DNA of 64,000 bases, taken from contig NZ_FOIJ01000001.1 in the NCBI RefSeq assembly GCF_900111745.1, forward strand, positions 868,001-932,000, read 5' to 3'. Source of the stretch: Stigmatella erecta. GTDB taxonomy: Bacteria; Myxococcota; Myxococcia; Myxococcales; Myxococcaceae. Both the position numbers and the translations under genes were made by a program. Shown here in pieces: positions 55,139-63,674 of the stretch. Numbering within the stretch: position 1 is the stretch's first letter; the number at the start of each line of letters is the position of its first letter. The notes beneath the pieces were generated by a model. That model made no database searches. It worked only from the letters and a program-made list of their open reading frames with translations, and was not told the DNA's origin.

Positions 55139-55738
55139 ATGCCGCAACGGTCCGCCGAAGCGCGGAGACTCCTCCTCGAACAACTCCTCGACGCCGTGGA
55201 CCCGCGCCTGAACGCCCGGCTCCGCCAGGCGCTGCTGCTGCCCGGGCCCCGGGCGCTCCCCTCCCGGGAGCAAACGGTGGTGCTGGCAGGCCACCGCTCC
55301 GCCGGGAAGACCCGGGTGCTGCCGATCATGTCCGAGCTCCTGGGCCGCCCGGGGGTGGACCTGGACGCGGAGCTGGAGCGGACCACGGGCCGGGTGCTGA
55401 AGGCCTGGGTCGCCGAGGATCCCAAGGCCTTCCGGGCCGCCGAGCGCCAGGCGCTCCAGCACCTGCCTGCTGGCAGTCTGGTGGCCGTGGGCGGAGGGTT
55501 CCTGTCCCACCATCCAGACGCCCTGACGGGGTGTTTCACCCTGGTCATCCCGGTCTCCTTCGAGACCTACCGCGAGCGCCTGCTGGCGGACTCCACCCGC
55601 CCGAGGCTCCGCCCGGGCCTGTCACTGGAAGAGGAGATCTCCACCGTGTTTCATGAACGCGAGGGACTGCACGCCCGCGTCCCCACCGTGCCGCTGGAGG
55701 ATCTGCTGAGAACCTTCTGGCGGGAGGTGACGCCATGA
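55139..55738 (+). CDS. aroK: Shikimate kinase
   Basis: The protein has 199 residues. The Walker A motif is AGHRSAGKTRVLP. GVDLDAELERTTGR carries the shikimate-binding Asp, LVAVGGGFLSH the Gly-rich shikimate loop, and DSTRPRLRPG the lid Arg. About 45 extra residues precede the kinase core. No obvious Shine-Dalgarno is seen before the ATG; an upstream GTG at 55103 is the alternative. It is first of a tightly coupled aro operon (ATGA overlap with the next gene). Confidence 0.88.
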   Translation: MPQRSAEARRLLLEQLLDAVDPRLNARLRQALLLPGPRALPSREQTVVLAGHRSAGKTRVLPIMSELLGRPGVDLDAELERTTGRVLKAWVAEDPKAFRAAERQALQHLPAGSLVAVGGGFLSHHPDALTGCFTLVIPVSFETYRERLLADSTRPRLRPGLSLEEEISTVFHEREGLHARVPTVPLEDLLRTFWREVTP

Positions 55739-56976
55739 AGCCCCTGTGGCGCGTCGTCACCGTGCCCCCCACCCTCCAGGGCGAGGCCGCGGTGCGCTTC
55801 GCGGAAGGGGCCCGCCGCCGGGGCGCGGAGGTGCTGGAGATACGCACGGACCTGCATGGGCCGCAGGACGTCGATCCCCGGGCGCTGAGCCGCGGAGGCC
55901 CCCTGCTCGTCTCCGAGCGCGGACGGCCGCTGCCGCCCGCCTGGGTGGAGGCCGCGCGGTACGTGGACCGGGACCTCACCGTCTCCCTGGACGCCCCCGC
56001 CGAGAAGCTCCTGGCCTCGCACCATGCCGAGCGGCCCCTGTCCACCGCCGAGGCCCTGAAGCTGTGGGACTGTCCCCTGCCGCCGGGCGCGCTCGTGAAA
56101 CACGTGGAGCCGATGGACCAACCCGGCCACGTGGCGGTGCTGCTGGAGACGCAGGCGCGGCTCATCGAGCGCTTTGGTGCCGAACGCGTCACGGTGCTGG
56201 GCATGGGCACCATCGCGCTGGCCGCCCGCGCGGTGCTCTCGGCCCGCAACGTGCTGGAGTACGTGGCCATGGGCGGCGAGTGGAGCGCGGCCCCCGGCCA
56301 GCGGCTCCTGGATGACGCCTTCCGCGACTTCCGCGCCCCACGCCGGGGCCCGGCCCGGCTCGGCATCCTGGGCACGTCCATCGCCCACTCCCGCTCCCCG
56401 CGCATCCACCGGCAGCCCTTCGACCGGATCGACTTGCCCGAGCAGGGCCCCGTCGAGGCGCTCGTCGACTCGCTGCTGCCCCACTACGCGGGCTTCGCCG
56501 TCACCAGCCCCTTCAAGCTGCGCATGGCCCGGCACACCCACTCCTCCCTGGAGGCCATCAACACGCTGGTGCGCCGGGACGGCCGCTGGGAGTCCTTCAA
56601 CACCGACGTCGAGGGCGCCCGCGCGGTGCTCCAGCGGCTGGGCAGCCCGGAGGCCTTCGTCCTGGGCGATGGGGGCTCGACCGCCGCCCTCCGGGCAGTT
56701 TCCGCGGAGGTGAGATGCCCCCTCCGGGTGCTCAAGCGCGCCGACATCACCGCACCCCTGTCCGGCGCGGGCATCTGGACCTGGCCAGACCGCGTGACAC
56801 CCCCTGAATCCCTGCATTTCGATCGCGCACGTGTCGCGGTGATCGCCTACGGTGCGCCTGGTAGACGCATTGCCACGGAGATTCTCCGCCGTGGCGGTAC
56901 ACCGCTCATGCTGGGCGCGGCGTGGTTCGTCGCCCAAGCCCGGCGCCAACGCGAACTTTGGGAGTCCGCAACATGA
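55735..56976 (+). CDS. Bifunctional 3-dehydroquinate dehydratase / shikimate dehydrogenase
   Basis: The protein has 413 residues. Residues 1-~200 correspond to type I dehydroquinase: EIRTDLHG gives E35/R37, SHH gives the catalytic His near 96, and ALVKHVEP gives Schiff-base Lys122. The domain is short and divergent, but these residues are kept. Residues ~207-413 are shikimate dehydrogenase: LGILGTSIAHSRSPRIH with the shikimate Ser pair, VTSPFK with the catalytic Lys, FNTDVEG with Asp, and LGDGGSTAAL for NADP. Fusions of this order occur in plants and Chlamydiae. It is coupled by ATGA overlaps to aroK and aroC. Confidence 0.82.
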   Translation: MKPLWRVVTVPPTLQGEAAVRFAEGARRRGAEVLEIRTDLHGPQDVDPRALSRGGPLLVSERGRPLPPAWVEAARYVDRDLTVSLDAPAEKLLASHHAERPLSTAEALKLWDCPLPPGALVKHVEPMDQPGHVAVLLETQARLIERFGAERVTVLGMGTIALAARAVLSARNVLEYVAMGGEWSAAPGQRLLDDAFRDFRAPRRGPARLGILGTSIAHSRSPRIHRQPFDRIDLPEQGPVEALVDSLLPHYAGFAVTSPFKLRMARHTHSSLEAINTLVRRDGRWESFNTDVEGARAVLQRLGSPEAFVLGDGGSTAALRAVSAEVRCPLRVLKRADITAPLSGAGIWTWPDRVTPPESLHFDRARVAVIAYGAPGRRIATEILRRGGTPLMLGAAWFVAQARRQRELWESAT

Positions 56977-57992
56977 ACACCTTCGGCGTCCTCTTCCGTC
57001 TGACCACCTTCGGCGAGAGCCACGGTCCGGCCCTGGGCGCGGTCATCGACGGCTGCCCCGCGGGCGTGCCGTTGACCACCGCCATGCTCCAGGCCGCGCT
57101 CGACCGGCGCCGCCCGGGGCAGTCGGCCATCACCACCGCGCGCGCCGAGCCGGACCAGGTGGAGATCCTCTCGGGCGTCTTCGAGGACAAGACGCTGGGC
57201 ACGCCGCTGGCGGCCATCGTGCGCAACACCAACCAGCGCTCCGGGGACTACGAGAAGCTCAAGACGCAGGACCGGCCCGGCCACGCGGACGCCGTGTGGC
57301 GCGAGCGCTACAAGCACCGGGACCACCGGGGCGGCGGGCGCACGAGCGGCCGCGAGACGCTCTGCCGCGTCATCGGCGGCACGGTGGCCGAGGCGTACCT
57401 TGCGCGGGACTTCCCCCAGCTGAGCACCGTGGCGTGGGTGTCGCAGGTGGGCAACCTCGTCGCCGAGGTGCCCGCGCCGGGCCTCACGCGCGCCATGGTG
57501 GACGAGCACCCCACGCGCTGCGCGGACCGGGCCGTGCGCGAGGCGATGTCCCAGCGCATCCTGGAGGCCAAGGAAGCCGGTGACAGCCTGGGCGGCTCCA
57601 TCGACATCCGCGTGGAGGGGCTGCCCGTGGGGCTGGGCGAGCCCATCTTCGGCAAGCTCAAGGCGCTCATCGCCCAGGCGCTGGGCAGCGTGGGCGCCAT
57701 CACCGGCGTGGTGTGGGGCCCGCCGGACCTGCTGGCGCGCATCGAGCAGCCGGGCAGCGTGTTCCACTCCCGCAAGGACACCTACGGCGGCATCCAGGGC
57801 GGCCTGGCCAACGGCGAGCCCATGCAGCTGCGCGCCTTCTTCAAGCCGCCCGCCACGCTCGCCGAGCACGCCAAGGGCGGCCGCCATGATCCGTGCATCA
57901 TGCCGCGCGCGGTGCCCGTGCTGGAGAGCATGGTCTCCCTGGTCATCGCCGATCTCGTCCAGCAGATGAACGCCCGCCACCACACCCTATGA
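56973..57992 (+). CDS. aroC: Chorismate synthase
   Basis: The protein has 339 residues. GESHGPALGAVIDGCPAG, DRPGHADAVWRERYKHRDHRGGGRTSGRET (His17-like and His106-like regions) and the C-terminal GGRHDPCIMPRAVPVLE are all intact. It makes chorismate from EPSP using reduced FMN. ATGA overlaps join it to aroDE and aroB. Confidence 0.96.
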   Translation: MNTFGVLFRLTTFGESHGPALGAVIDGCPAGVPLTTAMLQAALDRRRPGQSAITTARAEPDQVEILSGVFEDKTLGTPLAAIVRNTNQRSGDYEKLKTQDRPGHADAVWRERYKHRDHRGGGRTSGRETLCRVIGGTVAEAYLARDFPQLSTVAWVSQVGNLVAEVPAPGLTRAMVDEHPTRCADRAVREAMSQRILEAKEAGDSLGGSIDIRVEGLPVGLGEPIFGKLKALIAQALGSVGAITGVVWGPPDLLARIEQPGSVFHSRKDTYGGIQGGLANGEPMQLRAFFKPPATLAEHAKGGRHDPCIMPRAVPVLESMVSLVIADLVQQMNARHHTL

Positions 57993-59065
57993 GCGACACC
58001 CCCCTTCCCCCGGGTTCCTACCGCCCCGCCACCGACCGGTGGGGCGCCTTCTCCAAGCTCGCCGCGCGTCTGCCCGAGGGAAGCCTCGCCCTGGTGGACC
58101 GCACCGTGGCGAAGCACCACCCGGGCCTCCTCCCGGCGCTGGAGGCGCGCAACCCCCGCGCCATCGTGCAAATCACCGGCGGCGAGCGGGCCAAGAACTT
58201 CGCCTCGCTGGAGAAGGTGCTGACCGGCGGCCTCACCCTGCCCCGCTCCGGCACGCTGATCGTCATTGGCGGCGGCACCCTGGGGGACGTGGCCACGGTG
58301 GCCGCGCACCTGCTCAAGCGCGGGGTGCGGCTGGTGCAGGTGCCCACCACGCTGCTGGCCGCGGTGGACAGCAGCCTCGGCGGCAAGGGCGCCGTGGATC
58401 TGATCGTCCGCGGCAACGTGGTGAAGAACCCCGTGGGCGTCTTCCACTACGCGGACGAGGCGTGGATCTGCCCCGAGTTCTTCACCTCGCTGTCCGACGC
58501 CCAGCGCCGCGAGGGCGCCATCGAGGCGTGGAAAATGGTGGCCTGCCTCGATGGCCGGCTCTTCCGCAAGTACACGCGCCAGGCGCCCGCCCTGGAGCAG
58601 CTCGTGAAGGACGCGCGCCGGCTCAAGGAGAGCGTCTGCGCGAAGGACCCTTACGAGCACAGCGGCCTGCGGCGCGTGCTCAACTTCGGCCACAGCTTCG
58701 GCCACGTGCTGGAGAGCCTGTCGCGCTTCAAGCTGTCCCATGGGGACGCGGTGGGCCTGGGCATGCGCTGCGCGCTGGACGTGGGGCGGCGCCTAGGCGT
58801 CACCCCCGAGCCGGTGGCGCTCCAGGTCGAGCAGGCGCTGGAGCAGGGCCCCGGCATCCTGGGCCGTGACCGGATCGCCTCGCTCATCCAGCGCACGCCC
58901 CTCAAGGACGTGGTGGACCTGCTGGCCGCCGACAAGAAGGCGGGCAAGTCGGGCGAGCTGCGCATGGTGCTGCTCACCGGCATCGGCGCCTTCGACATCC
59001 GGGATGTCCCGGAGCCCGAATGGCGTCAACTCTGGTCCGCCTGGAAGAACGGAATCCGCCCATGA
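57989..59065 (+). CDS. aroB: 3-Dehydroquinate synthase
   Basis: The protein has 358 residues. GGGTLGDVATVAAHLLKRG binds NAD. VPTTLLAAVDSSLGGKGAVD is the substrate/metal region, and NFGHSFGHVLESL carries zinc-binding His. It converts DAHP to 3-dehydroquinate. The ATGA overlaps with aroC and aroA continue the coupling. DAHP synthase is not in the operon. Confidence 0.95.
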   Translation: MSDTPLPPGSYRPATDRWGAFSKLAARLPEGSLALVDRTVAKHHPGLLPALEARNPRAIVQITGGERAKNFASLEKVLTGGLTLPRSGTLIVIGGGTLGDVATVAAHLLKRGVRLVQVPTTLLAAVDSSLGGKGAVDLIVRGNVVKNPVGVFHYADEAWICPEFFTSLSDAQRREGAIEAWKMVACLDGRLFRKYTRQAPALEQLVKDARRLKESVCAKDPYEHSGLRRVLNFGHSFGHVLESLSRFKLSHGDAVGLGMRCALDVGRRLGVTPEPVALQVEQALEQGPGILGRDRIASLIQRTPLKDVVDLLAADKKAGKSGELRMVLLTGIGAFDIRDVPEPEWRQLWSAWKNGIRP

Positions 59066-60324
59066 GCCAGCTGCACCTCGACCCCAGCCACCTCACCGCC
59101 GCGCGCCTCACGCCGCCGGTGTCCAAGTCCGACGCCCAGCGCGCCCTGGTGCTCGCGCACCTCACCGGGCACTGGCCCCTGCGCTCGCTCCAGTCCGAGC
59201 CCGAGGCGGACCTGCCCGCGGACGTGCGCGTGCTCAAGCGCGGCGTGGAGGCCTTGCGCCTGCCGCCCGGCCCCGTGCGCGACGTGAACTGCGCCGACGG
59301 CGGGGCCCCGTTCCGCATCCTCGTCACCCAGGCCGCGGTGACGCCCGGGGCCAAGGTGCGCTTCACCGGCACCCCGCGCCTGGGCGAGCGCCCCCACGGC
59401 GCGCTCTTCGAGTCCCTGCGCGAGGCGCTCGGCCCCCAGGGGCTCACCCTCACCGAGGGCAAGCCCTGGCCCGTGGAGCTCCACGCCCCGGAGACGAGCA
59501 ACGCCCCCGTCTTCCGCGTCCCGGGAGACCAGAGCAGCCAGTACGCCTCCAGCCTCCTGCTGGGCTGCGCGGGGCTGTTCCTGCGCGAGAAGCGCCCCTG
59601 GAGCGTGGAAATCCTGGGCACCCTGACGAGCGCGGGCTACCTGGAGCTGACCCTCACCTGGCTGCGCCGCTTCGGCTTCACCGTGGAGCAGAGCGCCTCG
59701 CGCTTCACGGTGACGGCGTACCAGGCCCCCGAGACCGCCCCGGCGCTGCCGGGCGACTGGTCCTCCCTGGGCTACCTGCTGCTCGTCGCCTGGCGCACGG
59801 GCGGCAGCGTGGAGCGCGCGGACCCCGGCAACGCCCACCCGGACCAGGCCATCCTCCGGCTGGTGCAGCCCGCGGGGCTCACCCCCGTGACGGGGCCGGA
59901 CCTCACCATGCGCATGGAGGGCAAGGCCCGGGCGGGGCTCGTGGCCTCGGGCAAGGAGTGCCCGGACCTGCTGCCCACGCTGGCGGCCCTGGGCTGCGTG
60001 CTGCCCGGCCCCTCGACCCTCACCGATGTAGGTATTCTCCGCGTGAAGGAGAGCGACCGGCTGGAGGGCATCCGCACGCTGGTGGCCGCCTACGGGGGCC
60101 AAACCACCCTGGACGGCGAGACGCTCACGCTCACGCCCCCGGCCGCTCCGCCCGCGCATTTCTCCATGGATAGCCACGGGGACCACCGGCTCGCCATGGT
60201 TTCCGCGACCCTGGCGGTGCTCTCCGGGGCGCGGCTGACGCTGACCGGTCCCGAGTGCGTGGAGAAGAGCTTTCCGGGCTTCTGGCGGCAGATGGAGCGC
60301 ACCGGGGTACGTCTGACCGAGTAA
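59062..60324 (+). CDS. aroA: EPSP synthase with an atypical substrate loop
   Basis: The protein has 420 residues. SKSDAQRALV (Lys22 of the PEP site), KESDRLEGIRTL and MDSHGDHRLAM (Arg/His pair) mark EPSP synthase. The loop that usually reads NAGTAMR or NSGTTIR reads ADGGAPFR (78-85), so the residues that determine PEP and glyphosate contact differ from both common classes. It is last of the aro operon and overlaps aroB by 4 bp. Confidence 0.9.
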   Translation: MSQLHLDPSHLTAARLTPPVSKSDAQRALVLAHLTGHWPLRSLQSEPEADLPADVRVLKRGVEALRLPPGPVRDVNCADGGAPFRILVTQAAVTPGAKVRFTGTPRLGERPHGALFESLREALGPQGLTLTEGKPWPVELHAPETSNAPVFRVPGDQSSQYASSLLLGCAGLFLREKRPWSVEILGTLTSAGYLELTLTWLRRFGFTVEQSASRFTVTAYQAPETAPALPGDWSSLGYLLLVAWRTGGSVERADPGNAHPDQAILRLVQPAGLTPVTGPDLTMRMEGKARAGLVASGKECPDLLPTLAALGCVLPGPSTLTDVGILRVKESDRLEGIRTLVAAYGGQTTLDGETLTLTPPAAPPAHFSMDSHGDHRLAMVSATLAVLSGARLTLTGPECVEKSFPGFWRQMERTGVRLTE

Positions 60325-60408
60325 GCCCTTGGGCCCAAGTGTTCCAGGGAGGCGGAAGCGCGATCTTTTTTGTTGAAAGCTCTCTGCCCCCTGTGAAATC
60401 TCCCGCCC

Positions 60409-61710
60409 ATGCCCAAGGACACGCTGACCATCACGGACAATCGGACCGGGAAGACCTACGAGGTTCCGGTCGAGAACGGGTGTATTCGCACCTCCGCCCT
60501 CCGGCAGATCAAGGTAGGTGACGATGACTTCGGCCTGATGGGGTACGACCCAGCGTTCCTGAACACGGCCAACTGCAAGAGCGCCATCACCTATATCGAT
60601 GGCGACAAGGGCATCCTGGAGTACCGGGGCTACCCCATCGAGCAGCTGGCCGAGAAGTCCTCGTTCCTCGAGGTGGCCCACCTGCTCATCAACGGGGAGC
60701 TGCCCACCCCGAAGGAGCTGGAGCAGTTCACCCACCTCGTGACGCACCACACGTACGTGCACGAGAACATCAAGGCGTTCATGGACGGGTTCCGCTACGA
60801 CGCGCACCCCATGTCCATGCTGGCCTCCACGGTGGCGGCGCTGTCGAGCTTCTACCCGGACGCCAAGAGCATCAAGGACGAGCAGAGCCGCAGCATCCAG
60901 ATCACCCGGCTCATCGCCAAGATGCCCACCATCGCGGCCTTCTCGTTCCGCCACAGCATGGGGCTGCCGTACATCTACCCGGACAACGATCTGTCCTACG
61001 TGGCCAACTTCCTGGCGATGATCCGCCGCATTGGCACCGCCACGTACAAGGCGCACCCGGTGCTGGAGCGCGCGCTGGACTTGCTGTTCATCCTGCACGC
61101 GGACCACGAGCAGAACTGCTCCACCACGTCGGTGCGCACGGTGGGCTCCTCCGAGGTGGACCCGTACTCGGCGGTCAGCGCGGGCATCGGCGCGCTGTAC
61201 GGCCCGCTGCACGGCGGCGCCAACGAGGCGGTGCTGCGCATGCTGCGCGAGATCGGCCACGTCTCGAAGATCCCCGACTTCATCAAGGCGGTGAAGGGCG
61301 GCGAGGGCGAGAAGAAGCTGATGGGCTTCGGCCACCGCGTCTACAAGTCGTACGATCCGCGCGCCAAGGTCATCAAGCGCGTGGCGGACGAGGTGTTCGA
61401 GGTGACGGGCAAGAACCCGCTGCTCGACATCGCCCTGGAGCTGGAGCGCATCGCCCTGCAGGACGAGTACTTCGTCAAGCGCAAGCTCTACCCGAACGTC
61501 GACTTCTACTCGGGCCTCATCTACGAGGCCATGGGCTTCCCGGTGGAGATGTTCCCGGTGCTCTTCGCCATCCCGCGCACGGTGGGCTGGTGCGCGCAGT
61601 GGGAGGAGATGGTGAAGGATCCGGAGCAGAAGATCGCCCGCCCGCGCCAGGTGTTCGTCGGCTCCAAGCGCCGCGACTACATCCCCATGGACAAGCGCGC
61701 CGCCAAGTAG
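60409..61710 (+). CDS. gltA: Citrate synthase
   Basis: The protein has 433 residues of the hexameric type. LHADHEQNCST and GFGHRVYKSYDPRA hold the two catalytic His, and LYPNVDFYSGL the catalytic Asp. GPLHGGANEAVL is the oxaloacetate-binding signature. It is 84 bp downstream of aroA with its own leader. A T-tract-bearing hairpin follows. It completes the TCA genes found 12 kb away on the other strand. Confidence 0.97.
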   Translation: MPKDTLTITDNRTGKTYEVPVENGCIRTSALRQIKVGDDDFGLMGYDPAFLNTANCKSAITYIDGDKGILEYRGYPIEQLAEKSSFLEVAHLLINGELPTPKELEQFTHLVTHHTYVHENIKAFMDGFRYDAHPMSMLASTVAALSSFYPDAKSIKDEQSRSIQITRLIAKMPTIAAFSFRHSMGLPYIYPDNDLSYVANFLAMIRRIGTATYKAHPVLERALDLLFILHADHEQNCSTTSVRTVGSSEVDPYSAVSAGIGALYGPLHGGANEAVLRMLREIGHVSKIPDFIKAVKGGEGEKKLMGFGHRVYKSYDPRAKVIKRVADEVFEVTGKNPLLDIALELERIALQDEYFVKRKLYPNVDFYSGLIYEAMGFPVEMFPVLFAIPRTVGWCAQWEEMVKDPEQKIARPRQVFVGSKRRDYIPMDKRAAK

Positions 61711-61747
61711 GCCTCCGCGCTTCGCGCCATCCAGCGCCGTTGACCGA

Positions 61748-61785
61748 GGGCGAGGGACTTCCGGGTCCCCCGCCCTTCGTCTTTT
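61748..61785 (+). terminator. Intrinsic terminator between convergent gltA and acyl-CoA ligase genes
   Basis: gggcgagggac (61748-61758) pairs with gtcccccgccc (61765-61775) with one mismatch and is followed by ttcgtctttt. The T-rich side follows gltA, so it mainly serves gltA. Confidence 0.6.
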
Positions 61786-61786
61786 C

Positions 61787-63601
61787 TCAGGCCTCGGCGC
61801 CCGCCCCGCTGCCCTCCGCGTAGAGCGACTCGATGAGGGCCGCGTGCTTCTGCTCCACCGCCTGGCGGCGCACCTTGAGGGTGGGCGTCATCTCCCCGGC
61901 CTCGATGGAGAAGTCCTCCGGGAGCACGGCGAAGCGTTTGATGGACTCGAAGCGGGAGAGCTTCGGGTTCACCTCCCGCGCCAGGGCTTGCTCCAGGTAC
62001 TGGTGCAGGCGCGGCTCGGCGGCCAGCGCGCGGGGCTCCTCCGGCCAGCCCTTCTCCCGGGCCAGGGCCCGGGCGGCCTTCGGATCCAACGTCAGCAGGG
62101 CCACCAGGTACTTGCGCCGCTCGCCGATGACGACCGCGTGGGAGATGGGCGGCACGGCCTTGAGCAGGGACTCGATGTTGTCCGGCGCCGTCTTCTTGCC
62201 GCCCGAGGTGACGATGATTTCTTTCTTCCGCCCGGTGATGTGGGTGAAGCCCTCGCCATCCAGCGCGCCCACGTCCCCGGTGTGGAGCCAGCCGTCCTTC
62301 AGCAGCTCCGCGGTGGCCTGCCCGTTCTTGTAGTAGCCCAGGCACACGTTGCCGCCCCGCAGGAGCAGCTCCCCGTCCTCGGCGATGCGCAGCTCCACGC
62401 CCATCAGCGGCCGGCCCACGGAGCCCAGCAGCGTCGCCTCGCGCGTGTTGAGGGTGGCGGGCCCCGTCAGCTCGGAGGAGCCGTACACCTCATGAACGAT
62501 GAGATCGATGGAGGCGAAGAACTCCAGCACCTCCCGGCCAATGGGGGCCGCCGCGGTGACGAGGAACTCCGCCTGGTCCAGGCCGATGCCCGCGTGCAGG
62601 GGGGCGAACACGAGGCGCTGGGCCAGCCGGTACTGGGCCTCCAGCCAGGACGAGGCCCGCTCTCCCCGCAGCGTCTGCGCGTGGTACTCGGAGGCCACGC
62701 GCCGGGCCCACGCCACCACGCGCTGCTGCACCGGGGGCTGGGCCCGCAGGCCCTCCTCCGCCTTGGCCTTGAACTTCTCCCACACCCGGGGAACCCCGAA
62801 GAAGAACGTCGGGCGGACCTCGGGGAGGTTGCGCGGCATCGCGTCCACGGAGTCCGCGAAGTACACCTGGGCCCCGGCCAGCAGCGGCCCGTGCAGGGAG
62901 AGGATCTGCTCGGCGATGTGCGACAGCGGCAGGTAGGAGAGGATGCGCGGGGGGGTGGCCTGAAGGCCTACCTCCTGGAGCACCGCCGCCGCCGTCCACA
63001 CCAGGTTGCGGTGGCTGAGCATCACCCCCTTGGGGGCGCCCGTGGTGCCCGAGGTGTAGATGAGGGTGGCCAGGGCGCCGGGCTCCAGCGCGTGGACCGC
63101 GTCCCAGTAAGCCCCCTCATCCACCCCCATGCCGCGCCCCAGCACGTCCGGGTAGCGCAGCACGCCCTCGGGCAGCCGCTCCGGGGCGTCCATGACGATG
63201 ACGTGGCGCAGGCGGGGCAACCGCTCGCGCAGCGCCAGCGCGGCCTGGAGGAACTTTTCGTTCTCCACCAGGAGCACCTCGGCCTCGCAGTGGCCGAGGA
63301 TGTACTCCAGCTGCTCGACGCTGCTGTTGGTGTAGAGCCCGACGGGCACCCCGCCGAGGGCCATCGTGGCCAGGTCCGCCACCAGCCACTCCTCGCGGTT
63401 GAAGCCGAGGATGCCCAGCGTCCCGCCGGCGGAGAACCCCAGCACCCGGAGGCCGAGCGCGAAGCGGCGCACCCGCAGGGCGTAGTCATGCCACGAGGTG
63501 GGCCTGTAGGTGCCGCCCTGACGGCTCCAGAGCGCCGGGCGGTGCTCGTAGCGCGTGGCCTGCTCGTGGAGGACGTGGACCATCGTCTTGGGCTGTTCCA
63601 T
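61787..63601 (-). CDS. Long-chain fatty-acid-CoA ligase (FadD/ACSL type)
   Basis: The protein has 604 residues. Motifs are LIYTSGTTGAPKGVMLSHRN (ATP loop), SYLPLSHIAEQ, VYGSSELTGPATLN, GWLHTGDVGALDGEGF and ITGRKKEIIVTSGGKKTAPDNIE (linker and fatty-acid signature). YLPLSHIAEQ and the GRKKE-SGGK region place it with long-chain acyl-CoA synthetases, not menE-type ligases. It would activate exogenous or recycled fatty acids. It converges on gltA. Confidence 0.9.
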   Translation of the reverse strand: MEQPKTMVHVLHEQATRYEHRPALWSRQGGTYRPTSWHDYALRVRRFALGLRVLGFSAGGTLGILGFNREEWLVADLATMALGGVPVGLYTNSSVEQLEYILGHCEAEVLLVENEKFLQAALALRERLPRLRHVIVMDAPERLPEGVLRYPDVLGRGMGVDEGAYWDAVHALEPGALATLIYTSGTTGAPKGVMLSHRNLVWTAAAVLQEVGLQATPPRILSYLPLSHIAEQILSLHGPLLAGAQVYFADSVDAMPRNLPEVRPTFFFGVPRVWEKFKAKAEEGLRAQPPVQQRVVAWARRVASEYHAQTLRGERASSWLEAQYRLAQRLVFAPLHAGIGLDQAEFLVTAAAPIGREVLEFFASIDLIVHEVYGSSELTGPATLNTREATLLGSVGRPLMGVELRIAEDGELLLRGGNVCLGYYKNGQATAELLKDGWLHTGDVGALDGEGFTHITGRKKEIIVTSGGKKTAPDNIESLLKAVPPISHAVVIGERRKYLVALLTLDPKAARALAREKGWPEEPRALAAEPRLHQYLEQALAREVNPKLSRFESIKRFAVLPEDFSIEAGEMTPTLKVRRQAVEQKHAALIESLYAEGSGAGAEA

Positions 63602-63674
63602 GGGCGCGGCAGGCTACTGATGTGTCTCCACCGTTGACAGGCGACAGGAGGGCTATGTATTCCGCGCAACGATC

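Noticed and set aside
59026-61335. 769-codon frame antisense to aroA and gltA
   Set aside because: Shadow of two well-identified enzymes; His/Arg/Gly/Leu-rich without structure.
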